From NCBI RefSeq assembly GCF_902706035.1, contig NZ_CACSJA010000003.1:124001-188000 (forward strand): a DNA stretch of 64,000 nt, written 5' to 3'. The position numbers and the translations under genes were made by a program. This document shows positions 16,610-24,910 of the stretch, one piece after another; position 1 is the first letter of the stretch, and the number at the start of each line of letters is the position of its first letter. The stretch is from Pantoea sp. 18069. GTDB lineage: Bacteria; Pseudomonadota; Gammaproteobacteria; Burkholderiales; Burkholderiaceae_C. Below the pieces are notes generated by a model. The model did not search any database, was not told the origin of the DNA, and was given only the letters and a program-made list of their open reading frames with translations.

Positions 16610-17581
16610 ATGCCATCCATCACCCGCCGCACCGCCGGCCTCCTTGCCCTTGCGGCGCCGTTCATGGCCTGGGCCCAGCCCGCTGCGGACCAGCCCGTGC
16701 GCATCACCACGGTGTTCCCAACCGGCAGCGGGCCCGACGTGGTGGCGCGCATCGTCGGCGAGAAGCTGCAGGCCCGCTGGGGCCGGTCGGTGATCATCGA
16801 CGCCAAGCCCGGCGGCGCCGGCATGGTGGCCATCAACGGGGTCAAGGGCGCCGCGTCCAATGGCAGCGAACTGGTGGTGGTGGATGTGGGCAATATGTCC
16901 ATCAACCCCCTGATCTTCCGCAAGCTTTCCTACGATCCCGACAAGGACCTGGTGCCGGTCGCCGTGCTGTACAAGACGGCGTTCTTCGTCGCCGTGGGGG
17001 CGTCCAGCCCCTACAAGAATATCCAGGAACTGATGGCCGGGGCTGCCGACCAGCGCAAGCAGCTGACCTTTGGCTCCAACGCCGTGGGTGGACCGATACA
17101 CCTGCACTCCGAGCGCCTGGCCCATGCCGCCGGCGTGGAGATGGTGCACGTGCCCTTCAAGGAGATCAGCCAGCTCTACGCGGCGGTGGCCACGGGCGAG
17201 GTGGACTGGGCCTTCGGCAGCATCGCCAGCGCGGGCCCGCTGGTGCGCGCCGGCAAGCTGCGCCTGCTGGCCGTGGCCGACCGCGTGAGGTCACCGGCCC
17301 TGCCCGATGTGCCCACCCTCGAAGGCGCTGGCGGCCCCAAGGACTTGTACGCCTCGACCTGGGTGGCGCTGATGGCGCCGCGCGGCACACCGGCGGCGAC
17401 GGCGGCGGAGATCAACAAGGCCGTGAACGAAGCGCTGGTACTGCCGGACATCAAGGAGAAGTTCGCCAACTTCGGCTTCGTGCCCAGCCCGGGTCCGGTG
17501 CAGCAGGTGGTGGATCTCATGCAGGACGACCGGGCCCGCTACGGCGAAGTCGTCAAGCGCGTGAAAGTCTCCGTCGACTGA
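16610..17581 (+). CDS. Bug-family (TctC-type) periplasmic solute-binding protein
   Basis: A 323-residue secreted protein: signal peptide TRRTAGLLALAAPFMAWAQP, then the Bug fold with ITTVFPTGSGPDVVARIVGEKL (ligand-binding loop 1), IIDAKPGGAGMVA and the TFGSNAVGGPIHL loop. CAGGAGACAAG precedes the ATG. Bug proteins bind carboxylates for tripartite tricarboxylate transporters, but no tctA/tctB membrane genes are nearby, so it is an orphan as is common in Burkholderiales. It sits 87 bases after the monooxygenase and probably captures the aromatic acid or a product for the same pathway. Confidence 0.9.
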   Translation: MPSITRRTAGLLALAAPFMAWAQPAADQPVRITTVFPTGSGPDVVARIVGEKLQARWGRSVIIDAKPGGAGMVAINGVKGAASNGSELVVVDVGNMSINPLIFRKLSYDPDKDLVPVAVLYKTAFFVAVGASSPYKNIQELMAGAADQRKQLTFGSNAVGGPIHLHSERLAHAAGVEMVHVPFKEISQLYAAVATGEVDWAFGSIASAGPLVRAGKLRLLAVADRVRSPALPDVPTLEGAGGPKDLYASTWVALMAPRGTPAATAAEINKAVNEALVLPDIKEKFANFGFVPSPGPVQQVVDLMQDDRARYGEVVKRVKVSVD

Positions 17582-17677
17582 GCGCTGACAACCTCCGGGG
17601 CGCCGTGCGCCCTCCCGGCCGCCCACGCCCCATCGGCCGCTGCAAGAACCCCAACGCCATTCATAAAAAACGCAGAC

Positions 17678-17845
17678 ATGGACATGAACAAGCTTCTTCT
17701 TGTCACCACGCTGGGCCTGCTGGCCACGGCCGCCGGCGCGTAATCCTCGGTCACCCCCTTCGGCAACATCGATGCCGACATCGGCGCCAGCGCGCTGCCG
17801 GTGCCACAGCAAGGTCTGCACCAGGGGGCGCTGCGAGATCGATAA
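17678..17845 (+). pseudogene. Remnant of a family-4 porin gene (nonsense-mutated and truncated)
   Basis: The frame reads MDMNKLLLVTTLGLLATAAGA, a typical porin signal peptide, then TAA at 17741, then SSVTPFGNIDADIGAS before a second stop at 17843. Family-4 porins begin their mature part with AQSSVTLFGxxDA, so the stop sits exactly where CAA (Gln) is expected: a single C-to-T change at the signal-peptide junction. Nothing of the remaining 300 or so residues follows. The original gene would have supplied the outer-membrane channel for the upstream hydroxylase-Bug operon. Confidence 0.7.
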
Positions 17846-18415
17846 TCCTGGGCGGATGCTTGCAAAATCGTGCAGCCTGTCTTGGCGCGCAGTGGAAAAC
17901 ATAATCCCGCAAGCCATTTCTGGCGGCGTCCAGCGCGAGCACATGATTATTCTGGTGCACCGCGCCGCTGCGGTTGATTTATTTCTGGTGCCAGTTTCTG
18001 CGATGGCCATTATCCAGGTCGCGATTAACACGCATCCGGTCTTCGAGTCGTGAGATAAGGGTCAATGCATTGACGGCGATAGGGCCGTTCTCAACGGTAT
18101 CGCGGGTGCCGGACCTGGTTCCCTCTCGATGGCCTGCGCGCGCAGGATTTTGCATCATCCGGCGACGGAAACCGCACGCTGCCATTTGGCGTTGACAGGC
18201 CTATATGGCCGAGTACTAACGACGCCAGCAAGCTCTTTCTTCGGGAATATGATGGCGGCCCGGACGGCATGCAGCGAATTTCACGGCCTGGCACAGCCAT
18301 GCGCACCAGAGAAAATTCGCTGCGGCAGCGTCGCTATATTCAACCAAACCATGCAAAAAAACCATATTTCAATCATGGCATTATCCCTTTGCTTCATGCA
18401 GGAGGAGCGCACGCC
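17846..18415. other. Non-coding junction region between porin remnant and PQQ dehydrogenase
   Basis: About 570 bases without a credible gene on either strand. Composition is visibly less GC-rich than the neighbours (for example 17940-18010 and 18330-18400). Short open frames here show no codon bias and no motif I recognise. It marks the point where the porin gene was cut off, so it is probably scar DNA from an insertion or deletion plus the promoter of the PQQ dehydrogenase. A TATATT at 18335-18340 could be part of a -10 element. Confidence 0.5.
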
Positions 18416-20761
18416 ATGCATGCCTTAACCATTTTGCTTCTGGCTTTGCTGGGCCTGCCGCTGACCATTGGTGGCGGCTGGCTGCTTTCCCTTGCTGGCA
18501 GCCCCTTCTATCTGTTCAGCGGCCTGGTCGTTCTCGCCGTGACCGTGGGGCTGCTGGCGCGCAAGCGCTGGGCCACACCGCTGTATGCCGTCTGGCTGCT
18601 GGTGCTGCTGGCCTGGTCGCTGTGGGAAGCGGGCCTCTACTGGTGGCCGCTGGCGACACGCCTGGGCCTGCCGGTGATCATCGGCGTGCTGATGGCCATT
18701 GCGGCCATGCGTCGCCGTGCGCCAGGCGAAGGCCAGTTCACTGCCGGCTGGCCGGTGCTGGCCGCCTCGCTGCTCGCGGCGGTGGTGGCGCTGGTCGGCA
18801 TTCCGCGCCACCTGCACGAAACCGAAGGCACGCTGGCGATGGACATCGTCAATCCCGACGCCAGGCTCGGCGATGGTGCATTGGCCGCTGGTGACTGGAA
18901 CGCCTATGGCCGTACCCAGCATGGCCAGCGCTTTTCTCCGCTCCAGCAGATCACGCCGGACAACGTCGCCCAGCTCGACCTGGCCTGGCAGATCCAGACC
19001 GGCGATGTGCGCGGTCCCCAGGATGTGACCGAAACCACCTACCAGGCCACGCCGCTGAAGGTCAACGACACGCTGTACCTGTGCACGCCGCACAGCCTGG
19101 CGATCGCGCTCGATGCCGACACCGGCAAGGAACGCTGGCGCTTCGATCCCAAGGCCGGCATGGAGCCGCAACGCCAGCACCAGACCTGCCGCGGCCTCTC
19201 GTTCCACGGCAGCACGGCGCTGACCGCGGCGGCCCCTGCCGCGCAGGCTTCGTGCGCCAACCGCGTATTCCTGCCGAGCGCCGATGCCAAGCTGCACGCA
19301 CTCGATGCGGCCACGGGCCAGCCCTGCGCCGACTTCGGCCGCAACGGTGCGATCGATCTGACCCACAACATGCCGTTCAAGCAGGGCGGCTACTACTACT
19401 CCACCTCGCCACCGCTGGTCGCGGGCGACGCGGTGATCATTGCCGGTGCGGTCAACGACAACTATGCGGTCAACTCGCCTTCGGGCGTGATCCGCGCCTA
19501 CGACGCGCGCAGCGGCAAGCTGCTGTGGAACTGGGACTCGGGCAACCCGGGCAAGACCGCGCCGTTCGACCCCAACGATGCGAGCCAGACCTATACCGCG
19601 AGCTCGCCCAACAGCTGGTCGGTGGCCAGCGCCGACCTCGAACTGGGCCTGGCGTACTTCCCCATGGGCAACCGCACGCCCGACCAACTGGGCATGTTCC
19701 GCAACGCCGACGAGGAAAAGTACGCGACGTCGGTGGTCGCGCTCGACCTCGCGACCGGCCAGGCACGCTGGGTGCGCCAGTTCGTCCACCATGACCTCTG
19801 GGACATGGATTCGCCCGCCCAGCCGGTGCTGCTGGACCTCGACCTGGCCCAGGGCCGCACGCCCGCGATCGTCGTGCCGACCAAGCAGGGTGACGTCTAT
19901 GTGCTCGACCGCCGCGACGGCACGCCGCTGCAGCAGGTCAGCGAGCGCGCCGCGCCCCAGGGCACGGAAATCCCGGGCCAGTTCCTGGCCGCGACCCAGC
20001 CGGTATCGGCGCTGAGCTTCGAGCCGCCCGCGCTGCGCGAGTCCGACATGTGGGGTGCGAGCCTGATCGACCAGATGATGTGCCGCATCGCGTTCAAGAA
20101 GCTGCGCTATGAAGGCCGCTACACGCCGCCGTCGCTGCAGGGCTCGCTGATCTATCCGGGCAACTTCGGGGTCTTCAACTGGGGCAGCGTGGCGGTCGAT
20201 CCGCAGCGCCAGGTGATGTTCGGCATGCCGACCTACCTGGCCTTCGTCTCGACGCTGGTGCCTAAGGCCGAGATCGCCGGTCAGCAGACCAATACCGGCG
20301 AGCAAGGCCTCAACGAGAACGCCGGCGCCGACTACGCGGTCAAGATGCACCCGTTTCTTTCGCCTATCGGCGTACCTTGCCAGACCCCGCCCTGGGGCAC
20401 GGTGGCCGCGGCCGATCTGCGTACCGGCAAGATCGCCTACCAGTACCGCAACGGCACCATACGCGAGCTGTCGCCCGTGCCGCTGCCTATCCGCGTCGGC
20501 GTGCCCGGCATCGGTGGTCCGCTGGTGACCGCCGGCGGCGTCGCCTTCCTGGGCGCGGCCGTGGACAACAACTTCCGCGCCTATGACCTGGCCAGCGGCA
20601 AGATCCTCTGGGATGTGCGCATTCCGGCCGGCGGCCAGGCCACGCCCATGAGCTACCTCAACAGCCAGGGCGAGCAGATGGTCGTGCTGGTGGCCGGAGG
20701 CCACGGCTCCATAGGCACCAAGGCCGGCGATTACGTCGTGGCGTACAAGCTCAAGAAGTAG
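18416..20761 (+). CDS. gcd: Membrane-bound PQQ-dependent dehydrogenase (glucose/quinate/shikimate family)
   Basis: A 781-residue quinoprotein. The ATG at 18416 is preceded by AGGAGGAG. Residues 1-140 form about five membrane helices; the rest is the eight-bladed periplasmic propeller. Recognisable parts: AAGDWNAYGRTQHGQRFSPL at the propeller start, VNDTLYLCTPHSLAIALDADTGKE, TTYQATPLKV, HHDLWDMDSPAQPVL and VPTKQGDVYVLDRRDG. It oxidises an aldose or quinate/shikimate in the periplasm and passes electrons to ubiquinone. Length and layout match the family; glucose versus quinate specificity is unresolved. No PQQ biosynthesis genes are in the window. Confidence 0.88.
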   Translation: MHALTILLLALLGLPLTIGGGWLLSLAGSPFYLFSGLVVLAVTVGLLARKRWATPLYAVWLLVLLAWSLWEAGLYWWPLATRLGLPVIIGVLMAIAAMRRRAPGEGQFTAGWPVLAASLLAAVVALVGIPRHLHETEGTLAMDIVNPDARLGDGALAAGDWNAYGRTQHGQRFSPLQQITPDNVAQLDLAWQIQTGDVRGPQDVTETTYQATPLKVNDTLYLCTPHSLAIALDADTGKERWRFDPKAGMEPQRQHQTCRGLSFHGSTALTAAAPAAQASCANRVFLPSADAKLHALDAATGQPCADFGRNGAIDLTHNMPFKQGGYYYSTSPPLVAGDAVIIAGAVNDNYAVNSPSGVIRAYDARSGKLLWNWDSGNPGKTAPFDPNDASQTYTASSPNSWSVASADLELGLAYFPMGNRTPDQLGMFRNADEEKYATSVVALDLATGQARWVRQFVHHDLWDMDSPAQPVLLDLDLAQGRTPAIVVPTKQGDVYVLDRRDGTPLQQVSERAAPQGTEIPGQFLAATQPVSALSFEPPALRESDMWGASLIDQMMCRIAFKKLRYEGRYTPPSLQGSLIYPGNFGVFNWGSVAVDPQRQVMFGMPTYLAFVSTLVPKAEIAGQQTNTGEQGLNENAGADYAVKMHPFLSPIGVPCQTPPWGTVAAADLRTGKIAYQYRNGTIRELSPVPLPIRVGVPGIGGPLVTAGGVAFLGAAVDNNFRAYDLASGKILWDVRIPAGGQATPMSYLNSQGEQMVVLVAGGHGSIGTKAGDYVVAYKLKK

Positions 20762-20782
20762 GCGCGCCCGGTCCGCAACGCA

Positions 20783-20808
20783 AAAACGCCCTGTTCACAG
20801 GGCGTTTT
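20783..20808. terminator. Bidirectional intrinsic terminator
   Basis: Perfect 11-bp stem AAAACGCCCTG / CAGGGCGTTTT with a TTCA loop, A-rich on one side and T-rich on the other. It lies between the PQQ dehydrogenase stop (20761) and the end of the convergent MFS gene (20838), so it can serve both. Confidence 0.88.
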
Positions 20809-20837
20809 CTATTCCGGCATCCGGCACGCCGGTCGCG

Positions 20838-22037
20838 TCACCGCGGGCTGCGCGCCGGAATCCAGCGCGCCATCATTGCCGCGGCCGCGAAAGCGAACGC
20901 ACCCGTCGCGGCCACGCCCACGGACAGCGACACCGCGGCGGCCAGCAGCGCCACCAGGGCCGGGCCGGCCGTCGAGCCTACATCGGCCATGAAGCGCCAG
21001 GTGCCCAGGAAGTAGGCGCGTCCGTGGGGCGGCGCATGGTCGGCGCCCAGCGTCATGATCAGCCCCGAGCCTATGCCGTTGGCAAAGCCTATGGCCATGG
21101 CGGCGATCAGCAGGCTGGTGAAACCCGTGGTGAACGGCACCAGCATCAAGGCCAGGCCCATGATGATCATCGACGGCATCGCGACCCAATGCCGGCCCTT
21201 GACGTCCATGACCTTGCCCGCGGGGTAGAACAGCAGCATTTCGATGCCGCCGGCCAGGCCGTAGATCAGCGAGGCCGCGGCGGGCGCGAGCAGCAGATGG
21301 TCGGCCCACAGCGGCAGCACGGCCTGGCGCGAGGCGCGCACCGCGCTCACCAGCAGCACGGCGAAACCCAGCGTCAGGAAGACGCGGCGGTGGTCCTGGA
21401 GGATCGACAGCCAGGTGGTGCTGACCGGCGCCTGCCCTGTGGTCAGTGCGGGCTCCGGCAGATCGGGCACGCGCATGCCGATCAGCGAGGCGCAGGTCAC
21501 GCCCGCGATGCCGACCCAGAAAGCGGCGGCCATGCCGTACGCATGGACCACGGTCGCGGCCAGGAACGGCCCGACGAACAGACCTATGCGCATCACGCCG
21601 CCCAGCGTCGACAGCGCCCGCGCGCGGTAGGTCGCGGGAACGGCGGCCGTGAGATAGCTCTGGCGCGCGATGTTGTAGACCGACTGCGACATGCCGACCA
21701 TGAAGCAGCCCAGCGCAAACAGTTCCAGCCGGTGGGTCTGCAGGCACAGCAGCATGCCGGCCGCGCTCCAGAAGCCCGCGGCAATGATCGCACCGCGCTC
21801 GCCCCAGCGCATGGTGATGAACGAGGCGGGAATATTGTTGAGCAGCGAGCCCAGGCCCAGCAGGGTGACCATCAGCGCGGCCATGGGAATGCCGGCGCCG
21901 AGCTCGCGCGCCATCAGCGGGATCATCGGCAGGATCGCGCCTTCGCCTATGCCGAACATCAGCGACGGCCCGAAGGCGGGAAGCGCAATCGCGCGCAGGG
22001 AGAAGGGGCTGGAATCGAGTTCGTCAGTGGAGGACAT
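20838..22037 (-). CDS. MFS transporter, drug/metabolite exporter type
   Basis: A 399-residue major facilitator protein with twelve predicted helices. SLLNNIPASFITMRWGERGAII carries the loop 2-3 region typical of MFS antiporters, and the QSVYNIARQSYLTAAVPATYRARAL region the usual cytoplasmic basic patch. Substrate unknown. It stands alone, convergent with the PQQ dehydrogenase. Confidence 0.82.
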   Translation of the reverse strand: MSSTDELDSSPFSLRAIALPAFGPSLMFGIGEGAILPMIPLMARELGAGIPMAALMVTLLGLGSLLNNIPASFITMRWGERGAIIAAGFWSAAGMLLCLQTHRLELFALGCFMVGMSQSVYNIARQSYLTAAVPATYRARALSTLGGVMRIGLFVGPFLAATVVHAYGMAAAFWVGIAGVTCASLIGMRVPDLPEPALTTGQAPVSTTWLSILQDHRRVFLTLGFAVLLVSAVRASRQAVLPLWADHLLLAPAAASLIYGLAGGIEMLLFYPAGKVMDVKGRHWVAMPSMIIMGLALMLVPFTTGFTSLLIAAMAIGFANGIGSGLIMTLGADHAPPHGRAYFLGTWRFMADVGSTAGPALVALLAAAVSLSVGVAATGAFAFAAAAMMARWIPARSPR

Positions 22038-22124
22038 GCAACGGTCGGGAGGAAATGACGGGCGGGCCGATCACCTGCCGAAGGTTCGGATACTACGCCG
22101 TTGAACGCGATCCGGCGCGCGCAT

Positions 22125-22161
22125 GAAAAAAGCCTCCCGCTGCTTTCGCAGGGGAGGCTTT
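22125..22161 (-). terminator. Intrinsic terminator for the azurin transcript
   Basis: Read on the minus strand: AAAGCCTCCC, a small inner CTGC/GCAG hairpin, GGGAGGCTTT, then a run of six T. It lies downstream of azurin and upstream of the MFS start codon, with the family B repeat in between. Confidence 0.8.
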
Positions 22162-22185
22162 CGGCACGGAGGGTGCAACTGGGGG

Positions 22186-22330
22186 GCTTTGCCCCCCAGC
22201 GCGAGCCACACGCAGTGGGCGAGCGTGGGGGCCAGGTTTTGCCGCCGGGCCGCCCCAAGGCAAAACGCGGTGGGGGGCTTGGCCCCCCCAGGCGCAGCTA
22301 CGCGAAGCAAGCGAGCGTGGGGGCCAGGTT
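22186..22330 (+). repeat. Dispersed repeat family B, two tandem imperfect units
   Basis: Unit 1: GGGGGGCTTTGCCCCCCAGC ... GGGCGAGCGTGGGGGCCAGG. Unit 2: GGGGGGCTTGGCCCCCCCAG ... AAGCGAGCGTGGGGGCCAGG. The linker CCGCCCCAAGGCAAAACGCG between them recurs in reverse complement at 9737-9796. Each unit starts with a GC hairpin. It fills the space between the azurin stop and its terminator. Confidence 0.65.
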
Positions 22331-22779
22331 TATACGCCCAGCTTCAACGCCCCCTTCATGATGCCCGCATGGCCGGGGAACGAGCAGAAGAAGCTGTAGT
22401 CGGTGCCGGCCTTGATCTTGGCGACGGGGATTTCGATGGTGGTGCTTTCGCCGCCGCCGATGACCTTGGTGTGGGAGATCACGCGGGCGTCGTCCTTCTT
22501 GACATAGTCGGCGGCGGCGCCGGCCTTCATGCCGTCGGCGTTGACTGCCGTGAGGTCGGCGGCGGTGGTCACGACCAGGTTGTGGCCCATGGCGGTCTTG
22601 GGCATCTTGCCCGTGTGCTTCAGGGTCAGCGAAAAGCTCTTGCATTCCTTGGGCACGGTGATGCTCTTGGTGTTGAACTGCATCATGTCGTTGGCTTCGA
22701 CCGTGAGGGCGCAGCCGGCGGCAAAAGCGGGAGCAGCAGCGCAAGCGCTCAGCGCCAGGGCAGCGAGAATTTTCTTCAT
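22330..22779 (-). CDS. azu: Azurin (blue copper protein)
   Basis: A 149-residue periplasmic cupredoxin with signal peptide MKKILAALALSACAAAPAFA. Mature azurin features: disulphide Cys at AGCALTVEAND and KECKSFSLTLKHTGK, and copper ligands His in MGHNLVV and Cys-His-Met in FFCSFPGHAGIMKGALKLGV. It shuttles electrons between periplasmic donors and cytochromes or reductases. It is a single-gene unit with its own terminator. The 289 bases upstream to 23068 hold only its promoter region; I could not identify a regulator site there. Confidence 0.97.
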   Translation of the reverse strand: MKKILAALALSACAAAPAFAAGCALTVEANDMMQFNTKSITVPKECKSFSLTLKHTGKMPKTAMGHNLVVTTAADLTAVNADGMKAGAAADYVKKDDARVISHTKVIGGGESTTIEIPVAKIKAGTDYSFFCSFPGHAGIMKGALKLGV

Positions 22780-23068
22780 GATCAGAGATTCCTATGTATG
22801 TATCGACGTCCGGGTACCGAACCACGGTGCGGATGGGCCAAACCGACCATGTTGACCGCAACCCGCCCATTGATTCTAGGTAATAACCCCAGGTCGGGTG
22901 TAAGCGACGCTTCGCCCGCCGCAATGCGGGAAATGGCCTGCTGCAAGTGACGGTTTGGGGGGCGTACGAGGTCGGGGCACGCGCAGGCGATCCATGCCTA
23001 CGTGCCCGCGGTCGCTTGTGCTTACCCCCTTGTCTTGCAAGCTTGCGCATACGCGCGGATCATTCCAG

Positions 23069-24616
23069 TCAACCGCTGAGCGGCGGGCGCCGCGCGACGG
23101 CCCAGGCGATGGCGGCGAACAGCGCGCCTGTGGCCAGCGCGGCCAGATCGAAGCCGGCCATGGCAGTGTCGTTCTCGGCCAGCGCCCGGGCCAGATGGCG
23201 CGCGCTGGTCAGCGCATTGAGCAGGGGCAGTCCCGCGAACAGGGCCGCGGCCAGCAGCGCCTGCTCCTTCCACGCGCGCGGCGGCGGGCGCAATGCGGCC
23301 CAGACGAACATCAGCAGCCAGGCCAGGAACAGGCTGTGGACTTCCCAGGCCGCGCGCTGCGCCATCGCGACAGGCAGCAGCCGATTGACCCAGAAGTAGG
23401 CGGCGATCGCCACCGGCAGGCCGATGACGATGGCGACATTGAGCCGCTCCACCAGCCACAGCCCGGCATGGCGTTCGCCGCGCTGGCGGCGCTTGCTCGT
23501 CCAGAGCACCATGCCGGTGGCGATCATCGCCGCGCCCAGCAGCCCCGACAGCACATACAGCGCGCGCAGCACCGGCGGCGCGAACAGGCCTTCGTGCAGC
23601 CCCAGCATCAGGTCTCTGAAGGCCTTGGGCGCCGATTGCCAGGCCAGGCGCTGCGCCAGGCGCTCGCCGCTCACGCCATCGTAGGCGAGGATGTTGGTCG
23701 CACGCAGCGGGCCCGCGGCAAAGTCGCCGACCACCTGGATGCGCGCATGGGCATCATGGGGGTCCTGGATCTCGAGCATGGCGACGGGCGCGCTGCCCCA
23801 GCTGGCGCGCGCGTCCTCGAGCACCTTGTCGAGCGGCACCAACGCTGCGGGCCGTCCCGCGGCATGGCTGGGCGCCAGCGGCGCAAACACTTCGCCGAGG
23901 AAGGCCTCCTGGCCGCTCCTGCCCGCGCCGTACCATGCGCTCGCGACCAGCGGCATGACCGAGAACATCACGAAGATCAGCCCCGAGTAGGTGATCATCA
24001 GCTGGAACGGCAGCGTCACGACGCTCGCCAGGTTGTGCGCGTCGAGCCAGGAGCGCTGGCCCTTGCCGGGGCGGAAGGTGAAGAAGTCGGCAAAGATCTT
24101 TCGGTGCACGATGACGCCCGTGACCAGCGCGATCAGCATCGCCAGCGTGGCGCTGCCGACGATCCATTCACTGACCCGCGCCGGCAGGTAGTGCAGGCGC
24201 CAGTGCATCTGGTAGAGCGTCTGGCCGCCCGCGGTGGCGCGCGTCGCTATCTGCTGTCCCGAATCCGGGTCCAGGTAGGCCGTCCCCGACGCAGCCGCGA
24301 ACGCGGCTGCGGGCGCACCCCGCCACGACACGCGCAGATAGGGCTCGTTGCGGTCTATGGGCAGCGTGATGGTCCAGCGCCGCGCGTCGCCTGCATGGGT
24401 CTGCAGGAAGGTCTGTGCCTGCAGCAGCGCGGGCTCGGGCGCCAGCGGATAGCGCGCGGCGGGCAGCTCGGGCCGCATCCAGCGGTCGATCTCGGTGTCG
24501 AGATAGCCCAGCGTGCCGGTAATGAACATGAAGTACAGCAGCCCGCCGAACAGCAGGCCCAGCCAGGCGTGCAGCCAGGCCATCGCCGGGCGCAAGGGTG
24601 CAGTCAGGCGTGTCAC
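23069..24616 (-). CDS. PepSY-associated transmembrane protein (iron-uptake accessory)
   Basis: A 515-residue inner-membrane protein, family of PiuB/PepSY_TM. It starts at a GTG that overlaps the upstream stop (GTGA). Features: first helix in HAWLGLLFGGLLYFMFITGT, periplasmic PepSY-like region (VSWRGAPAAAFAAASGTAYLDP), conserved LHYLPARVSEWIVG and IFADFFTFRPGKGQRSWLDAHNL segments, then a four-helix C-terminal block. Such proteins lie in siderophore-receptor operons and are thought to help ferric-siderophore reduction or release at the inner membrane. It is the last gene of the sigma-FecR-receptor-DUF3649 cluster here. Confidence 0.85.
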   Translation of the reverse strand: MTRLTAPLRPAMAWLHAWLGLLFGGLLYFMFITGTLGYLDTEIDRWMRPELPAARYPLAPEPALLQAQTFLQTHAGDARRWTITLPIDRNEPYLRVSWRGAPAAAFAAASGTAYLDPDSGQQIATRATAGGQTLYQMHWRLHYLPARVSEWIVGSATLAMLIALVTGVIVHRKIFADFFTFRPGKGQRSWLDAHNLASVVTLPFQLMITYSGLIFVMFSVMPLVASAWYGAGRSGQEAFLGEVFAPLAPSHAAGRPAALVPLDKVLEDARASWGSAPVAMLEIQDPHDAHARIQVVGDFAAGPLRATNILAYDGVSGERLAQRLAWQSAPKAFRDLMLGLHEGLFAPPVLRALYVLSGLLGAAMIATGMVLWTSKRRQRGERHAGLWLVERLNVAIVIGLPVAIAAYFWVNRLLPVAMAQRAAWEVHSLFLAWLLMFVWAALRPPPRAWKEQALLAAALFAGLPLLNALTSARHLARALAENDTAMAGFDLAALATGALFAAIAWAVARRPPLSG

Positions 24617-24888
24617 AGCAACGCCCAGGCGACGCCGCTGCTCAGCAGCGCCGCAAGACCCAGCCCGGCCCAGGCCAGGGACGCGCTGCGCGCGGCAAAG
24701 GCCCAGATCACGGCGCCGGTGTAGATGAGAAAGCTCAGCTGCAGCGCGACCAGCACCGCGTCGGCGCGCGCCAGCGAGCTCGGCGCAACCAGCGCAACGA
24801 TCGCCACGGGCAGAGTGCTTGCAAGCGCATAGCCGCCCAGCGCCGCGGCCACGCAGCGCGAAGCGAGGCGCCAGTGCGCGGCGCTCAT
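24613..24888 (-). CDS. DUF3649-type small membrane protein, iron-uptake operon
   Basis: A 91-residue protein with three hydrophobic helices (CVAAALGGYALASTLPVAIV, ADAVLVALQLSFLIYTGAVI, SLAWAGLGLAALLSS). The start ATG at 24888 lies 22 bases past the TonB-receptor stop, and its stop overlaps the PepSY gene start by four bases. The family pairs with PepSY proteins in siderophore loci; the molecular role is unknown. Confidence 0.8.
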   Translation of the reverse strand: MSAAHWRLASRCVAAALGGYALASTLPVAIVALVAPSSLARADAVLVALQLSFLIYTGAVIWAFAARSASLAWAGLGLAALLSSGVAWALL

Positions 24889-24910
24889 GTCAACAGACCG
24901 GGGCCAAGGC

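Noticed and set aside
17846-18415. Possible insertion sequence
   Set aside because: No transposase motif, no terminal inverted repeats and no target duplication were found; the low-GC region is only described as a scar.
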